Source: Actinomycetota bacterium
GTDB lineage: Bacteria > Actinomycetota > Thermoleophilia > Gaiellales > Gaiellaceae
Direction: 5' to 3'
Assembly (NCBI GenBank): GCA_003170995.1
Contig: PMXT01000072.1
Span: 1-22,909 of the forward strand
DNA length: 22,909 bases
Shown: positions 7,315 to 14,557 of the stretch, piece after piece
How the letters are laid out: each line of letters begins with the position of its first letter
Numbering within the stretch: the stretch's first letter is position 1
Program-made: the position numbers and the translations under genes
The notes under the pieces: model-generated
Databases searched by the model: none
What the model was told of the DNA's origin: nothing
What the model saw: only the letters and a program-made list of their open reading frames with translations

Positions 7315-7784
7315 CAGCGCGCCATCGCTCGCCGGATAGCCTCTTCTTCTTCCGGCGAAAGCGTGATGGCGCAGTTGCCGCGATCGAGTTCCTTCACGTA
7401 GATGCGCGCATAGTCGCGGCCCTGGATCGCGCTCAACACGATGCCGCTACGAGCACTGTCGAGCATCGCTACGGTTGCCGACTGCTGCCCGCCTCTGTCG
7501 CCGTAGGCGTCGTAGCGGACTAGTGCCACGTTCGACAAGGCGCCGTCGAATCTCTTGTCGACGCGTGTGAGAGCCGAGGCGATCTCGTCAACCGTTTTGT
7601 GAAGATCGTCGATCCGGGCCTGCAACGAGACAGCGAAGTCGATCAGATCGGCCTTCCCGTCGGCTAGAACAGTCAGTTGACCGACTCGAAGCTTGCGCAT
7701 CGTTAGCAAGGCGAGGAGGGCGAAGATCAGCGCTGCCGAGGCGAGCGCCGCTGCCGCGATGCCGAGAATAGCCGTGTTGCTCAT
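7314..7784 (-). CDS. DUF4446 family membrane protein
   Basis: This 156-residue protein of unknown function matches the DUF4446 pattern. It has one N-terminal membrane segment (about residues 6-29), a probable coiled-coil helix (about 45-80, with the heptad-like LQARIDDLHKTVDEIASALT), and then a compact domain with the family signature VRYDAYGDRGGQQSATVAML (88-107) and RDYARIYVKEL. Members occur widely in Actinobacteria and Firmicutes, but I know of no established role. The start is well supported: ATG at 7784 with AAGG about 7 nt upstream. The upstream minus-strand gene is 122 bp away, so they may form a loose operon. Confidence 0.85.
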   Translation of the reverse strand: MSNTAILGIAAAALASAALIFALLALLTMRKLRVGQLTVLADGKADLIDFAVSLQARIDDLHKTVDEIASALTRVDKRFDGALSNVALVRYDAYGDRGGQQSATVAMLDSARSGIVLSAIQGRDYARIYVKELDRGNCAITLSPEEEEAIRRAMAR

Positions 7785-7906
7785 TGCCGGCCTTAGTCCC
7801 GCGCTTCGTTGCCAATCATCGCTCGCGCCTCTTCAAGTACTGCTTCGGTGCTTTCGGTCGAAAAAAGCAAGTGAAGCTGAAAGGCAGAGAGTGCTCATAT
7901 ACGGTA

Positions 7907-9067
7907 CTAGAGGCTGAAAATGACCTCGTAGACGGCCTTGTTGTTGGCCTTATACGTCTCGCCGGTGACCGGGGCCACGTCGATCGTCATCGTGATCTTG
8001 CTTACCGGATCAGAGAGATTCCATGGGGGCCCGAAAACCACATTTGTCCGCGCGCCAGGGTAGATCTGCCTGATCGTAACGACCTTTGTGATTGGGTCTG
8101 GATTCTGTTTGATGCTAAGCGTGACCTTGATGTTCTCCTCGAGGTAGTCGCCGCCGTTCCTGACCCCAACCACGAAGCGGAGATTGCTGTCCATCTTGAT
8201 CTGGTTTGTCAGGGCGCCGCTGAGCGTCTGATTGGCAGGCTTGACCTTGACATAATCGATGTTGGTGCCGTGCAGCATCGTTCCGCTCGGGTTTGAGGTC
8301 TGTGTTCCGTGGAAGCTCTGCCAAACGTCTCCCATCGTGTTGTAGCTCGCGCGCGCGGTATCGGCCACGAAGACCGAGACCGGTGGTGAAACGCCCGTTA
8401 TTCCCTGGCGGTTCAGTATGTCTCGCGCCGCCGCGACGAACATGTCCTGCCAGATGACATCGCTTGCCACACCCCGCTGCATCTTCTTCGAAAGGGCCAA
8501 GCCGGCCTTGTTCGACTCGCCGCTTCCGTGCTTGGGGAACGTCTCCTTAAACACAGCGAGCAATCCGGTAAGCGCACTGCGCCGCAGCTGCAACGCCTCG
8601 ACCATCTGATCGTGCTGCTGCCGTAAGGGCCCAGGCGGCGTCAGCTTCGACGCCTGCTGAATGTCGATCGCTTGCCGGCTGATCAACCCCTTCAGAGTGG
8701 TCTCGATCAGCGTCTCTTTTAGGTCCTGCCTGTCCAGCAGATTGCTCAGCTTCTGGCCGACCGTCGCCGAGTCTTTCGCGATCTTGCCGACGTTGACCAT
8801 ATAACTCTTGTAAGCGGCGCTCTTGCTCGGCGACTGGCAGCTTCTCACCGCGAGGATAAGGATGAGGATCATCGCGATCGCGAAAGCGATCAGCGAGACG
8901 AGCCGCGCGACCGGGGTTGTTGTGTGCGGATGACCAGTAGGCCGTTTGGGCGGAGGTGAGCCGCCGCCAGGTCGCGGGCCGCTCGGGCGTCGAACGAGAC
9001 GCTTCTTAGGCGGCTCGGGCGCCGAATCCCCGAAAAAATCAAAGTCGATGTCGTCGTGCTCGCTCAT
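7907..9067 (-). CDS. uncharacterised single-pass membrane protein with CARDB/Ig-like C-terminal domain
   Basis: I do not recognise a named family. From the ATG at 9067 the protein is 386 residues. It has an acidic N-terminus (DDIDFDFFGD), a Pro/Arg/Gly-rich basic cytoplasmic stretch (about 17-50), and one strong membrane helix (about 55-74) followed by SCQ. A mostly helical extracytoplasmic region covers about 82-222. The C-terminal beta-rich domain (about 293-386) contains VGVRNGGDYLEENIKVTLSI, PGARTNVVF and ETYKANNKAVYEV. That pattern (a VxNxG strand, a PG turn, a late ANN) resembles CARDB/Ig-type adhesion domains. A TTG at 9094, preceded by GGAG at 7 nt, is an alternative start giving nine more residues. 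Similar 'FDFFxE' proteins appear to be lineage-specific. Function unknown; surface or cell-envelope role inferred. Confidence 0.75.
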   Translation of the reverse strand: MSEHDDIDFDFFGDSAPEPPKKRLVRRPSGPRPGGGSPPPKRPTGHPHTTTPVARLVSLIAFAIAMILILILAVRSCQSPSKSAAYKSYMVNVGKIAKDSATVGQKLSNLLDRQDLKETLIETTLKGLISRQAIDIQQASKLTPPGPLRQQHDQMVEALQLRRSALTGLLAVFKETFPKHGSGESNKAGLALSKKMQRGVASDVIWQDMFVAAARDILNRQGITGVSPPVSVFVADTARASYNTMGDVWQSFHGTQTSNPSGTMLHGTNIDYVKVKPANQTLSGALTNQIKMDSNLRFVVGVRNGGDYLEENIKVTLSIKQNPDPITKVVTIRQIYPGARTNVVFGPPWNLSDPVSKITMTIDVAPVTGETYKANNKAVYEVIFSL

Positions 9068-9114
9068 ATACCAGGCGAGACGCTCACTGTACAAGGTTTC
9101 GCTCCAGCACGAGG

Positions 9115-9143
9115 TTGGCTATCGCAGGAGTTTCTCCTGTAAC
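9115..9143 (+). promoter_or_regulatory. candidate promoter with an inverted repeat in the spacer
   Basis: TTGGCT (9115-9120) and TGTAAC (9138-9143), 17 bp apart, resemble -35 and -10 boxes (4 of 6 each). A perfect inverted repeat CAGGAG-TTT-CTCCTG (9125-9139) sits in the spacer and touches the -10 box, as an operator could. It could equally form a small RNA hairpin. The predicted start, near 9150, would leave almost no room for the AAGGA at 9148-9152, which weakens the promoter call. Confidence 0.3.
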
Positions 9144-9161
9144 GGCTAAGGACGAAAGCTA

Positions 9162-10844
9162 ATGAGCGATGCAACTGCAGCGACCACCGGCGAGCTCGTT
9201 CTTGGCCGCTACCGGCCTTTGAGCCCAATTGGTAGCGGTGGATCCGGCTCGGTCTGGCTTGCGCGCGACGAGAGGACCGGTCGCGAGCTGGCGCTCAAGA
9301 TCGTCACCCGCGAGGGTAAAGCCGGGTCGCGGGCGAAGCGAGAAGCAGAGGCGGCGGCGCGACTCCGGCATCGGCGTTGCCTGCGCCCGCTCGACTTCGG
9401 TTCCGACGACCAACACGTCTACATCGCCTACGAGCACGTTGCCGGAAAGACTCTGCGCCAAGCGCTTCGTGACGGCGAGATCGACGACCGATGCGCAATC
9501 GAGATCTGCGCACAGGTTCTCGAAGCGCTCGAGCACGCACACTCGCATGGAATCGTTCACCGCGATGTCAAGCCGGCAAACATCCTGCTCGCCAGTGAGA
9601 CGGAGATCGATGTTCGGCTGGTCGACTTCGGCCTGGCGCAGTTTGCCGAGGCCGAGACACTCACCGAGCTCGGAGACATACCGGGAACGCTCGCCTATAT
9701 CTCGCCCGAGCGCCTATCCGGCGAGACCGCGACCGGTGCAACAGATATCTGGTCGGTCGGCGTTGCACTCTGGGAAGCGCTTGTGGGTTGGCATCCGTTT
9801 TGGGCAGGGTCGATGCTCGAGACCGCGCGCCGAATCGAGGGCGGGGCGCCTTCGCTCGAGGCGATGCGACCGGACTTGCCGCGCTCTCTCCTGGCGGCGG
9901 TTGAGGGCTCTCTCGCTCACGATCCGCGCGATCGCCCCGCTGCCGGAGAGCTTGCTCGTGCACTTCGCCGTTCGCTCACACGGGACGAGGAGAGGAGTCA
10001 CGCTCGGAAGCAGCCGCTGGTAGGCGGCCTTCGCCGTCCCAACCCGGCCCGTCTCGGTCACGCGCTGGCAAGCGCCGTCTTCGTCGCCTGGGGCGCGAGT
10101 CTGTTCCCCTTCTATCCGGCTCACACCCTGATTCCGCTCGCGCTCATAGCCGGCTTCGCTTCTCTGGCAAATCCGGTTCGCGGTAGCGCCTTCGCCTTTT
10201 CTCTGCTCCTGCTGCCGCTTGGAAACTATTCACTCGGGCTCGCTCTCGCCTTCGCGCTTGCCGCAACCTGCTGGCTGATACTCACCCGGCGGGAGCCCCT
10301 AACCGCGCAGCTACCGCTCTTGGGTCCTCTCGCTGTAGCGCTTGGCGCTCTCTTCCTACTTCCGCTGGTGCTTCTGCCCATCCGCGGGACAGGCCGGCGC
10401 GCGCTGGTCGCATTTACGGCCTTCTCGCTCGCTTTGATCGTCGCCGGCCTGAGCGGCGATCCGTTTCCGCTCACGAACGGGAAAGCGCCCCGAGGTCTCG
10501 GGATCGAAGGCAGTACGAACCTCTTCAGTGTGACCGGGGCACTCACGCGGGCACTCCTCGATAGACCGACGCTGCTCGCGGAAGGGCTTTTGCTAGGGAT
10601 CGCCGCCGCTTTGCTCCCTCTGGCGCAGCGGCGAGGGCGCTGGGGAAGCGCCGTGTTTGCGGCAAGCATGATCACGCTTGCACTCCTGCCTTTTCCGAGC
10701 GTCGCGGCGACTCCGGTGATTACGGGCGCTTGGCTCACGGCGCTGGCGCTCGTGGTGCTCCCGGCACCGGTAAGCTCCGCGCGTCCGATCGTCGCGGTAC
10801 CAGCCGAGACACCGGCACTCGAGACACGACGAATCGCCGTTTAG
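9162..10844 (+). CDS. Ser/Thr protein kinase with polytopic membrane C-terminal domain
   Basis: The 560-residue protein has an intact Hanks-type kinase domain (about 15-270): glycine loop IGSGGSGSV (23-31), K46 in LALKIV, HRDVKPAN with D135, DFG at 155-157, ISPE (180-183) and D195 in TDIWSVG. Instead of a single anchor and sensor domain, residues about 299-535 form roughly nine hydrophobic segments, with a longer loop at about 433-468. A short Ala/Pro-rich tail ends the protein. An activity on the membrane domain's ligand or state is plausible but unproven. It precedes fhaA by 59 nt in the same direction, and may replace PknA, which is absent from its normal place between pbpA and pknB. The ATG has AAGGA about 9 nt upstream. 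Confidence 0.92.
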   Translation: MSDATAATTGELVLGRYRPLSPIGSGGSGSVWLARDERTGRELALKIVTREGKAGSRAKREAEAAARLRHRRCLRPLDFGSDDQHVYIAYEHVAGKTLRQALRDGEIDDRCAIEICAQVLEALEHAHSHGIVHRDVKPANILLASETEIDVRLVDFGLAQFAEAETLTELGDIPGTLAYISPERLSGETATGATDIWSVGVALWEALVGWHPFWAGSMLETARRIEGGAPSLEAMRPDLPRSLLAAVEGSLAHDPRDRPAAGELARALRRSLTRDEERSHARKQPLVGGLRRPNPARLGHALASAVFVAWGASLFPFYPAHTLIPLALIAGFASLANPVRGSAFAFSLLLLPLGNYSLGLALAFALAATCWLILTRREPLTAQLPLLGPLAVALGALFLLPLVLLPIRGTGRRALVAFTAFSLALIVAGLSGDPFPLTNGKAPRGLGIEGSTNLFSVTGALTRALLDRPTLLAEGLLLGIAAALLPLAQRRGRWGSAVFAASMITLALLPFPSVAATPVITGAWLTALALVVLPAPVSSARPIVAVPAETPALETRRIAV

Positions 10845-10903
10845 CAAGAGGAGGAGCCGACTCGAGCTCAACGGTTACGCTTAGGGGCGGAAAGTAGCAG
10901 CCG

Positions 10904-11650
10904 ATGGCCGTATTACGTAGCATCGAAAAACGGATCGAGGCGCTTTTCGAAGGAGTCTTCGGAAGAGCCTTCCGCGCCCATGTCCAGCCGGTCGAGCTGG
11001 CACGCAAGCTCGCCAAAGAAATGGACGAGCACCGTACGGTTTCGGTCACCCGCGTCTACGTGCCGAACGAGTACACCGTCTATCTCGCCCCGCAGGATCG
11101 CGACCAGTTCTCGAGCTACGAAGAGGCGCTCTGCAAAGAGCTCCAGGAGTATCTGAGCGAGCATGCCCAGCGTGAGCACTACGTCTTGACCGCAGCGCCA
11201 CGCGTTGTTATCGAGACTGCCGAAGATCTCGAGATCGGCGTTTTTGGCATCGCTACGAAAATGGCCCGGGCCGCTCGTAACGTGCCCGTTGAGCAGCCTC
11301 TTCCCCTACCGCCTCCTTCCTCTTACGAGACGCAGGCCTTCACTCCGAATGTCCCTCTCGAGACACGTGCCCCTACCTACGCGCTCGCGTTCGAGGGCCG
11401 AAGCATTCCGCTTCGAGACAAGACGGTCGTCCTCGGGCGCTCGCGCGAGTGTGACATTCGCCTTACCGATCCGAACACTTCTCGCCGTCACGCAGAAGTG
11501 CGACCCGAAGGCGACGACTCATACGTGCTGGCCGATCTCGGCTCTACGAACGGAACCGAGCTGAATGGCAAGCGCGTCAGTCACACCCGTCTTTCCGACG
11601 GAGACACGATCACGATTGGCCAGGCAGAGCTGACCTTCGTTCGAGAATGA
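10904..11650 (+). CDS. fhaA: FhaA-like protein: DUF3662 domain plus C-terminal FHA domain
   Basis: This 248-residue protein has the N-terminal DUF3662/FhaA domain (about 1-120, beginning MAVLRSIEKRIEALFEGVFG), a proline-rich linker (about 127-157) and a C-terminal FHA domain (about 158-248). The phosphothreonine-binding residues are present: GRS (178-180), SRRH (193-196) and GSTNGT (213-218). FhaA proteins dock on phosphorylated kinases and on cell-wall partners such as the MurJ-type flippase system in mycobacteria. Gene order (fhaA, fhaB, phosphatase, SEDS, PBP, PknB) supports the name. The linker is shorter than in mycobacterial FhaA, so the protein is about half that size. The stop overlaps fhaB by ATGA. 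Confidence 0.93.
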   Translation: MAVLRSIEKRIEALFEGVFGRAFRAHVQPVELARKLAKEMDEHRTVSVTRVYVPNEYTVYLAPQDRDQFSSYEEALCKELQEYLSEHAQREHYVLTAAPRVVIETAEDLEIGVFGIATKMARAARNVPVEQPLPLPPPSSYETQAFTPNVPLETRAPTYALAFEGRSIPLRDKTVVLGRSRECDIRLTDPNTSRRHAEVRPEGDDSYVLADLGSTNGTELNGKRVSHTRLSDGDTITIGQAELTFVRE

Positions 11651-12129
11651 AGATGGCGGCGGCTTCAACTTCGGTCGACGGCGTTCTACTGGCGCTCAAG
11701 ATCGCGTTTCTGTTCTTGCTCTACCTGTTCATCTGGCGTGTCGTACGCGCTGCCAGCCGCGAGATGCGTGCGCCCCAGGACAGCGTCGAGCTCGCTCCAC
11801 TGGCCGAGCGCCACGAGAAGCGTGCGCCACGAGCGGGTGCGCTCGTCGTCGCCGCGAGCCCCTATCTCGATGAAGGCGAGCGACTCGAGCTCTCGCACGA
11901 GCCTCTGACCATCGGGCGCGGACCGCTCAACGATCTCCAGCTCGACCGGGACGACTTCGCCTCGGGGCGGCACGCGCTCGTCGATCCGCGTCGCGACGGT
12001 GTTTGGGTTGAGGATCTCGGCTCGACCAACGGTACGTTCGTCAACGGCGTACGCTTGACGTCTAGCCGGCGTCTGGCACCAGGGGACGTCTTGCGTGTCG
12101 GCGAAACGGATTTCCGTTACGAGCGATGA
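11647..12129 (+). CDS. fhaB: FhaB-like membrane-anchored FHA-domain protein
   Basis: The 160-residue protein has one N-terminal membrane helix (about 12-34), a short basic linker, and an FHA domain (about 70-158) with IGRG (88-91), SGRH (105-108) and GSTNGTFVNG (124-133). FhaB/FipA proteins bind phosphothreonines on kinases or divisome proteins. This copy keeps the classical architecture. It overlaps fhaA upstream and the phosphatase gene downstream by 4 nt each (ATGA), so it should be translated together with both. The start at 11647 is fixed by that overlap and by the membrane helix immediately after it. Confidence 0.94.
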   Translation: MKMAAASTSVDGVLLALKIAFLFLLYLFIWRVVRAASREMRAPQDSVELAPLAERHEKRAPRAGALVVAASPYLDEGERLELSHEPLTIGRGPLNDLQLDRDDFASGRHALVDPRRDGVWVEDLGSTNGTFVNGVRLTSSRRLAPGDVLRVGETDFRYER

Positions 12130-13253
12130 GCGTGCTCGCTTCAAGCGCCTGCACCGATACCGGCCGTAGAAGGCGTAGAAACGAGGACGCCTTCGTTTGC
12201 GAGCAGCCGCTTTTCGCCGTCGCCGATGGAATGGGAGGGGCGCAGGCCGGGGAAGTTGCCTCTCGACTCGCGGCCGAGTCGCTCCGCGAGCGCGAGCACG
12301 GTGAGCTGTCTGCGCTCGAGCAGACCGTCGAGCTCATCCGCGAAGCAAACCGGCGTGTCTATGCCTACTCGACCGAGAACGCGTCGGCACGTGGCATGGG
12401 TACAACGATGACCGTCGCGCTGGTCGACGGGGGTAGGGTGACGATCGGGCATGTTGGCGACTCGCGTGCCTACCTTCTTCGCGACGAGCAGCTCACACAG
12501 CTAACTCAAGATCACTCGCTGGTGGCCGAGCTCGTTCGTAGCGGGCGCCTCTCGCCAGAGGATGCCGAGAGTCATCCGCGGCGTTCTGTCATCACGCGCG
12601 CGCTTGGCACCGACTCCGAGGTCGAGGTCGATGTCTTCTCGCTTCAAGTGCAAGACCGCGATCTCTACCTGCTCTGCTCCGACGGTTTGACCACGATGGT
12701 CGCCGACACCGAGATCGAGCGCATCCTCGCTTCCGCACGGGCCGATCTCGACGACACGGCGAAGAAGCTGATCGCGGCGGCCAATCACGCAGGCGGCGAA
12801 GACAACATCACCGTTGTCCTGTTCGAGCTGGGAGACAGCGAGCCCGAGCCCGCGGAAGAGTCAGAGAACGCAAAGACGCTGACCGAGATCGATGCGGTGC
12901 CTGTCCTCAAGCTCGAGCCGAAGCGAGATTCGCGAACGCCCCGTTCTCGGCGAGTGATGCTGCTCACACCGGCGCTCGTGTTTTTTCTCGCGCTCGTGGG
13001 TCTCGGTGTCTATACCGTCGCGACCGCCCATTTCCTCGGCGCCAAGCCCGACGGGCATGTCGCTGTCTATCAGGGCTTGCCCTACGAGCTTCCCGGCGGC
13101 ATCCATCTCTACCGGCCGGTCCACGCCAGCTCCCACTTGTACGCCGCACAACTCACCGCTAACGAACGACGGCGATTCTTCAATCACGATCTCCAGAGCT
13201 ACGGTGATGCGACTCGTGAGCTGAGCAAGCTGGAGGGGGACGTTTACCCGTGA
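12126..13253 (+). CDS. pstP: PstP-like PP2C-family Ser/Thr protein phosphatase
   Basis: This 375-residue protein should dephosphorylate the cluster's kinases and their targets. The PP2C (PPM) domain covers about residues 5-236. Metal-site residues are seen in RRNEDAF (E20-D21), ADGMGG (D34), SDGL (D186) and GGEDNITVV (D226). After a charged linker comes one membrane helix (about 277-299), then a ~75-residue extracytoplasmic tail with VAVYQGLPYELPGG, a layout typical of actinobacterial PstP. The ATG overlaps the fhaB stop (ATGA), and its own TGA overlaps the GTG start of the SEDS gene. All catalytic positions appear intact. Confidence 0.95.
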   Translation: MSVLASSACTDTGRRRRRNEDAFVCEQPLFAVADGMGGAQAGEVASRLAAESLREREHGELSALEQTVELIREANRRVYAYSTENASARGMGTTMTVALVDGGRVTIGHVGDSRAYLLRDEQLTQLTQDHSLVAELVRSGRLSPEDAESHPRRSVITRALGTDSEVEVDVFSLQVQDRDLYLLCSDGLTTMVADTEIERILASARADLDDTAKKLIAAANHAGGEDNITVVLFELGDSEPEPAEESENAKTLTEIDAVPVLKLEPKRDSRTPRSRRVMLLTPALVFFLALVGLGVYTVATAHFLGAKPDGHVAVYQGLPYELPGGIHLYRPVHASSHLYAAQLTANERRRFFNHDLQSYGDATRELSKLEGDVYP

Positions 13254-14557
13254 GTGCCCGCACGCGGGAGCTCACGATCCTCATCCTGGTCGGCCTAATT
13301 ACGGTGACGGGCTTCGCCAGCGTCTATATCGCGCGCCAGAACGAGCTCTCTCCCGGGTCGCTTTCCTACGCCGGCATTTTCTTCGTGCTTTACCTGGCCG
13401 CTCACTTAGTCGCCCGCTTCACAGTTCCCGATGCCGATCCGTATCTCTTGCCGATAGCGGCGCTCTTGACCGCTCTCGGATTGACCGAGATCTACCGCCT
13501 CAATCCCACGGACGCCCTGCGCCAGGGACTTTGGGTCGTGATCGGGGTCGCCGCCTTTGCGACGACCTTGATCACGCTTCGTCACGACTATCGCCGGCTG
13601 GAGTCGTACAAGTATCTGTTCGGACTGTCGGCGCTCGTTCTGCTCTTCCTGCCGGCCCTGCCCAAGATCGGTCAAACGGTTAACGGTGCTCGCCTCTGGG
13701 TGCGCTTCGGGCCACTTCAATTCCAACCCGGCGAGCTCGGCAAGGTCGCGATGATCGTTTTCCTCGCCGCCTATCTGCACTCCAAGCAGGAAGTGCTCGC
13801 GCAGGGCCGTCCCAAGGATTTCGGGCCGCTGCTCGCCATTTGGGGCTGTGCCATGCTCGTCCTCGTTGCTACTCACGACCTCGGTAGCGCACTTCTCTTC
13901 TTCGGGATCTTCCTGGCGATCCTCTACCTGGCCACCAACAGACTGCTCTACGTGAGCGTCGGGACGGGGCTTTTTTTGATCGGCGCCGCCGGCGTCTACG
14001 AGACGACCGCGCACGTGCGTAGCCGTGTGATCATCTGGCTTCATCCCTGGACGATTCAAAAGCTCCCCTGTCACACCCCCCACGGCGTCGAGCTGATGAC
14101 GCGCCAACAGTGCGGGAGCTACCAGCTCGTCAAGTCGCTCTACTCCGTCGCCCAGGGCGGTTTCTTCGGCACCGGCCTGGGTAAGGGCACGTTCACCCTT
14201 CCCGGCGGGGGTAACCTGATCCCCGACCTGAATACCGATTTCATCTTCTCGGCGCTGGCTCAAGAGCTGGGTCTGGTGGGAATCGCGGCGCTCTTGCTGG
14301 TGCTCATGCTCTTCGTGGTACGCGGATTCCACATCGCCCTCTTGGCCACTGACGGCTTCTCGAAGCTAGTTTGTGCCGGGTTGACGTTCGGGTTCGCTCT
14401 CCAGACCTTCATCATCATCGGCGGCATCCTCCGCTTGATCCCGCTGACCGGCATTACGCTTCCTTTCATCAGCTACGGAGGCTCGAGCGTGGTTGCCAAC
14501 TTCATCCTGCTGGCCGGCCTCTTGCTCGTGTCGCAGAGAGCGAACGAGACGCCGTGA
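13250..14557 (+). CDS. rodA: SEDS-family peptidoglycan glycosyltransferase (RodA/FtsW type)
   Basis: A 435-residue integral membrane protein with about ten hydrophobic segments, matching the SEDS family that polymerises lipid II glycan strands. Signature segments are RLWVRFGPLQFQPGELGK, THDLGSAL (D210), the catalytic-type aspartate D330 in NTDFIF, and LPFISYGGSS (404-413). The start is GTG in a GTGA overlap with the phosphatase stop. The large external loop before D330 has an extra segment with two cysteines (C274 and C288), unlike textbook RodA/FtsW. Placement next to a class B PBP indicates a cognate pair. RodA (elongation) rather than FtsW (division) is assigned from the gene-order parallel with mycobacteria, not from a decisive residue. 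Confidence 0.93.
   Translation: MSARTRELTILILVGLITVTGFASVYIARQNELSPGSLSYAGIFFVLYLAAHLVARFTVPDADPYLLPIAALLTALGLTEIYRLNPTDALRQGLWVVIGVAAFATTLITLRHDYRRLESYKYLFGLSALVLLFLPALPKIGQTVNGARLWVRFGPLQFQPGELGKVAMIVFLAAYLHSKQEVLAQGRPKDFGPLLAIWGCAMLVLVATHDLGSALLFFGIFLAILYLATNRLLYVSVGTGLFLIGAAGVYETTAHVRSRVIIWLHPWTIQKLPCHTPHGVELMTRQQCGSYQLVKSLYSVAQGGFFGTGLGKGTFTLPGGGNLIPDLNTDFIFSALAQELGLVGIAALLLVLMLFVVRGFHIALLATDGFSKLVCAGLTFGFALQTFIIIGGILRLIPLTGITLPFISYGGSSVVANFILLAGLLLVSQRANETP

Noticed and set aside
13406..14332. 308-codon minus-strand open frame inside the SEDS gene
   Set aside because: It is a charged, low-complexity antisense shadow of a membrane-protein gene with no family signature.
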